Source: Leclercia sp. S52
GTDB taxonomy: Bacteria > Pseudomonadota > Gammaproteobacteria > Enterobacterales > Enterobacteriaceae
Direction of reading: 5' to 3'
Length of the DNA: 64,000 nt
NCBI RefSeq assembly: GCF_039727615.1
Contig: NZ_CP152474.1
Coordinates: forward strand, 3,038,001 to 3,102,000
Translations under genes and position numbers: made by a program
Shown here: positions 62,801 through 64,000 of the stretch, piece by piece
Layout of the letters: each line of letters begins with the position of its first letter
Position numbering within the stretch: the stretch's first letter is position 1
Notes under the pieces: model-generated
Databases searched by the model: none
Told to the model about the DNA's origin: nothing
What the model saw: the letters and a program-made list of their open reading frames with translations, nothing else

Positions 62801-63522
62801 TACATGTTTTGATTGTCGATGATGATGCCATGGTGGCCGATCTTAACCGCCAGTACGTTAACCGGGTGGACGGTTTTTGCTGCTGCGGCGTAGCCACTTC
62901 GCTGGCAGAGGCCGGGGTCGTGCTGAACACTCCCGCCCGGCAGGTCGACCTGATCCTGCTGGATGTTTATATGCAGCGCGAAAATGGCCTGAGCCTGCTG
63001 CCGCTTATCCGGGCCTCCGGCCGCGATACCGATGTCATCATGATCACCTCGGCCTCTGATGCCGCCACCATTCAGACCGCCATGCACTATGGCGTGGTGG
63101 ACTATCTGATTAAACCCTTCCAGTTTCCGCGTTTCGAAGAGGCATTGAACGGCTGGCGCGAGAAAAAGGCGCTGATGGCGTCGCATCAGTATCATGACCA
63201 GGCCGATGTCGACCGGCTGCTGCGCGGCGGCGCGCCCGGACTGGCGGACAGTCGACGCCTGCCGAAAGGGCTCACCCCACAGACGCTGCGCACGCTGTGC
63301 CTGTGGATTGATGCCCATCCCGGGACAGAGTTCTCGACCGACGATCTGGCGCATGCAGTCAATATTTCCCGGGTGTCCTGCCGCAAGTACCTGATTTGGC
63401 TGGCTCAGGTCAACATTCTGCACACCAGCATTCACTATGGAGCCACCGGCCGGCCCGTGTATCGCTATCGACTGCGTCCCGAGCAGGTTGCCCTGCTGCG
63501 ACAATATTGCCATCAGGAGTAA
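62797..63522 (+). CDS. dcuR: C4-dicarboxylate response regulator DcuR
   Basis: DcuR is the response regulator partner of DcuS and activates fumarate respiration and C4-dicarboxylate transport genes. It is 241 residues. The receiver has the acidic pair IVDDDAMVA, the phospho-Asp in LILLDVYMQRENG (about residue 56) and the Lys in YLIKPFQFPRFEEA. The C-terminal HTH region has LPKGLTPQTLRTLCLWIDAH and NISRVSCRKYLIWL, as in E. coli DcuR. The start is GTG at 62797, within the dcuS stop. No transporter or fumarase gene is adjacent. Confidence 0.92.
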   Translation: MIHVLIVDDDAMVADLNRQYVNRVDGFCCCGVATSLAEAGVVLNTPARQVDLILLDVYMQRENGLSLLPLIRASGRDTDVIMITSASDAATIQTAMHYGVVDYLIKPFQFPRFEEALNGWREKKALMASHQYHDQADVDRLLRGGAPGLADSRRLPKGLTPQTLRTLCLWIDAHPGTEFSTDDLAHAVNISRVSCRKYLIWLAQVNILHTSIHYGATGRPVYRYRLRPEQVALLRQYCHQE

Positions 63523-63685
63523 CGCCCGCAATACAACCACTTCGGGTAAACATCCTGATTTAGCTCACATATATTGTTTTGCAGCGGTAAAGGTCTGTTA
63601 CTTCACATAAGTGGAATGATAAGGTACCCAGCGCACAGGATGTCTGACGAGAAAGCTAGCGGGAAGACTGACTGAGGAGATAAAG

Positions 63686-63776
63686 TGGCGGAGAGAGGGG
63701 GGATTTGAACCCCCGGTAGAGTTGCCCCTACTCTGGTTTTCGAGACCAGTCCGTTCAGCCGCTCCGGCATCTCTCC
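63686..63776 (-). tRNA. serU: tRNA-Ser(CGA) with one extra base in the T-arm
   Basis: A class II tRNA with encoded CCA, acceptor GGAGAGA and TCTCTCC, anticodon CGA in a TCTCGAAAA loop and a long variable arm. It is 91 nt, one more than E. coli serU (90). The T-stem is GGGGG on the 5' side but six C on the 3' side before the acceptor strand. The sixth C would be a bulge not seen in functional tRNAs. It is most likely the same G5-to-G6 read error found in the broken genes. It precedes mtfA, as in E. coli. Confidence 0.93.
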
Positions 63777-63869
63777 GTTTTGATGGTTGCCATCATGCCG
63801 GGTAATTTGGCATTTTAACAGACCATAACCGGTCAATTTTGTTCAAGTGACGAGTTTGCGAGCAAAGCG

Positions 63870-64000
63870 ATGATTAAGTGGCCCTGGAAATCGAATGAAT
63901 CCGCCCGAAGCGCGGCGCTGCCGTGGGAAGAGGCGCTGGCGATCCCCGTCCTGTCCACTTTATCGGATGAGGATAAATCGCGTCTGGTGCAGCTTGCCAT
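63870..64000 (+). CDS. mtfA: Mlc-titration factor MtfA (3' end outside window)
   Basis: This is the first 43 residues of MtfA (YeeI), a zinc metallopeptidase that binds the glucose repressor Mlc and so affects ptsG expression. [20 protein letters not shown] matches the family N-terminus, and [20 protein letters not shown] follows. The catalytic HExxH site lies beyond the window. It is next to tRNA-Ser(CGA), the same as in E. coli. Confidence 0.9.
   Translation, partial: MIKWPWKSNESARSAALPWEEALAIPVLSTLSDEDKSRLVQLA

Overview
The window is a chromosomal segment of a motile enterobacterium. The block fliAZ-tcyJ ... fliC-fliDST-amyA-yedD ... fliE/fliF-fliR-rcsA-dsrB-yodD-dsrA-mpgP-dgcQ-yodC-yedI-yedA-vsr-dcm-yedJ-yedR-porin ... 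serU-mtfA follows the Escherichia/Salmonella/Enterobacter gene order. Protein sequences and GC-rich coding suggest the Enterobacter/Leclercia/Lelliottia side of the family rather than E. coli. The genus is an inference.

Layout. (1) 1-2157: tail of a branched-chain amino-acid (Liv-type) ABC operon. (2) 2193-5807: a phosphoethanolamine transferase of the OpgE type, then a minus-strand cluster of a Tat-signal transglutaminase, a MerT-like membrane protein and a MerP-like metallochaperone. (3) 6220-11051: a five-gene operon with a sugar/AI-2-type binding protein, a double ATPase, two permeases and a cupin. (4) 11149-16177: tRNA-Leu/Cys/Gly with pgsA, then uvrC-uvrY, yecF and sdiA. (5) 16399-19731: cystine uptake and D-cysteine breakdown (tcyN-tcyL-dcyD-tcyJ). 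(6) 19820-33074: fliZ and fliA, then an accessory island with a PLP sugar aminotransferase and two very large multidomain glycosyltransferases, then three tandem short flagellin genes, each with its own sigma-28 promoter and terminator. This looks like a flagellin-glycosylation island. (7) 33312-37563: fliDST, amyA, yedD. (8) 37799-38392: an AT-rich hexapeptide acetyltransferase where other species carry yedE/yedF and more. (9) 38548-49683: fliE and fliF to fliR (basal body, C-ring, export apparatus). (10) 49977-59328: rcsA, dsrB, yodD, the DsrA sRNA, mpgP, dgcQ, yodC, yedI, yedA, vsr-dcm, yedJ and yedR. (11) 59600-63522: a candidate RseX-type sRNA, an OmpC/OmpS-family porin and a DcuS/DcuR two-component pair. 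(12) 63686-64000: tRNA-Ser(CGA) and the start of mtfA.

Genes that act together: FliA (sigma-28) reads the promoters of the three fliC genes and fliD. FliS and FliT chaperone flagellin and cap. FliZ, RcsA (repressing motility, promoting capsule), UvrY (Csr cascade), SdiA (quorum sensing), DgcQ (c-di-GMP) and DsrA (RpoS/H-NS) all bear on the motile-to-sessile switch.

A striking feature concerns the read itself. Five reading frames are broken at four protein genes plus amyA-type sites (livG, opgE-like, one glycosyltransferase twice, amyA), each at a run of exactly six G/C where five restores a full-length protein. The tRNA-Ser gene has the same extra G. dgcQ lacks one base in an A7 run, which cuts off its membrane anchor. 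This points to homopolymer sequencing error rather than seven independent mutations, so these genes are probably intact in the organism.
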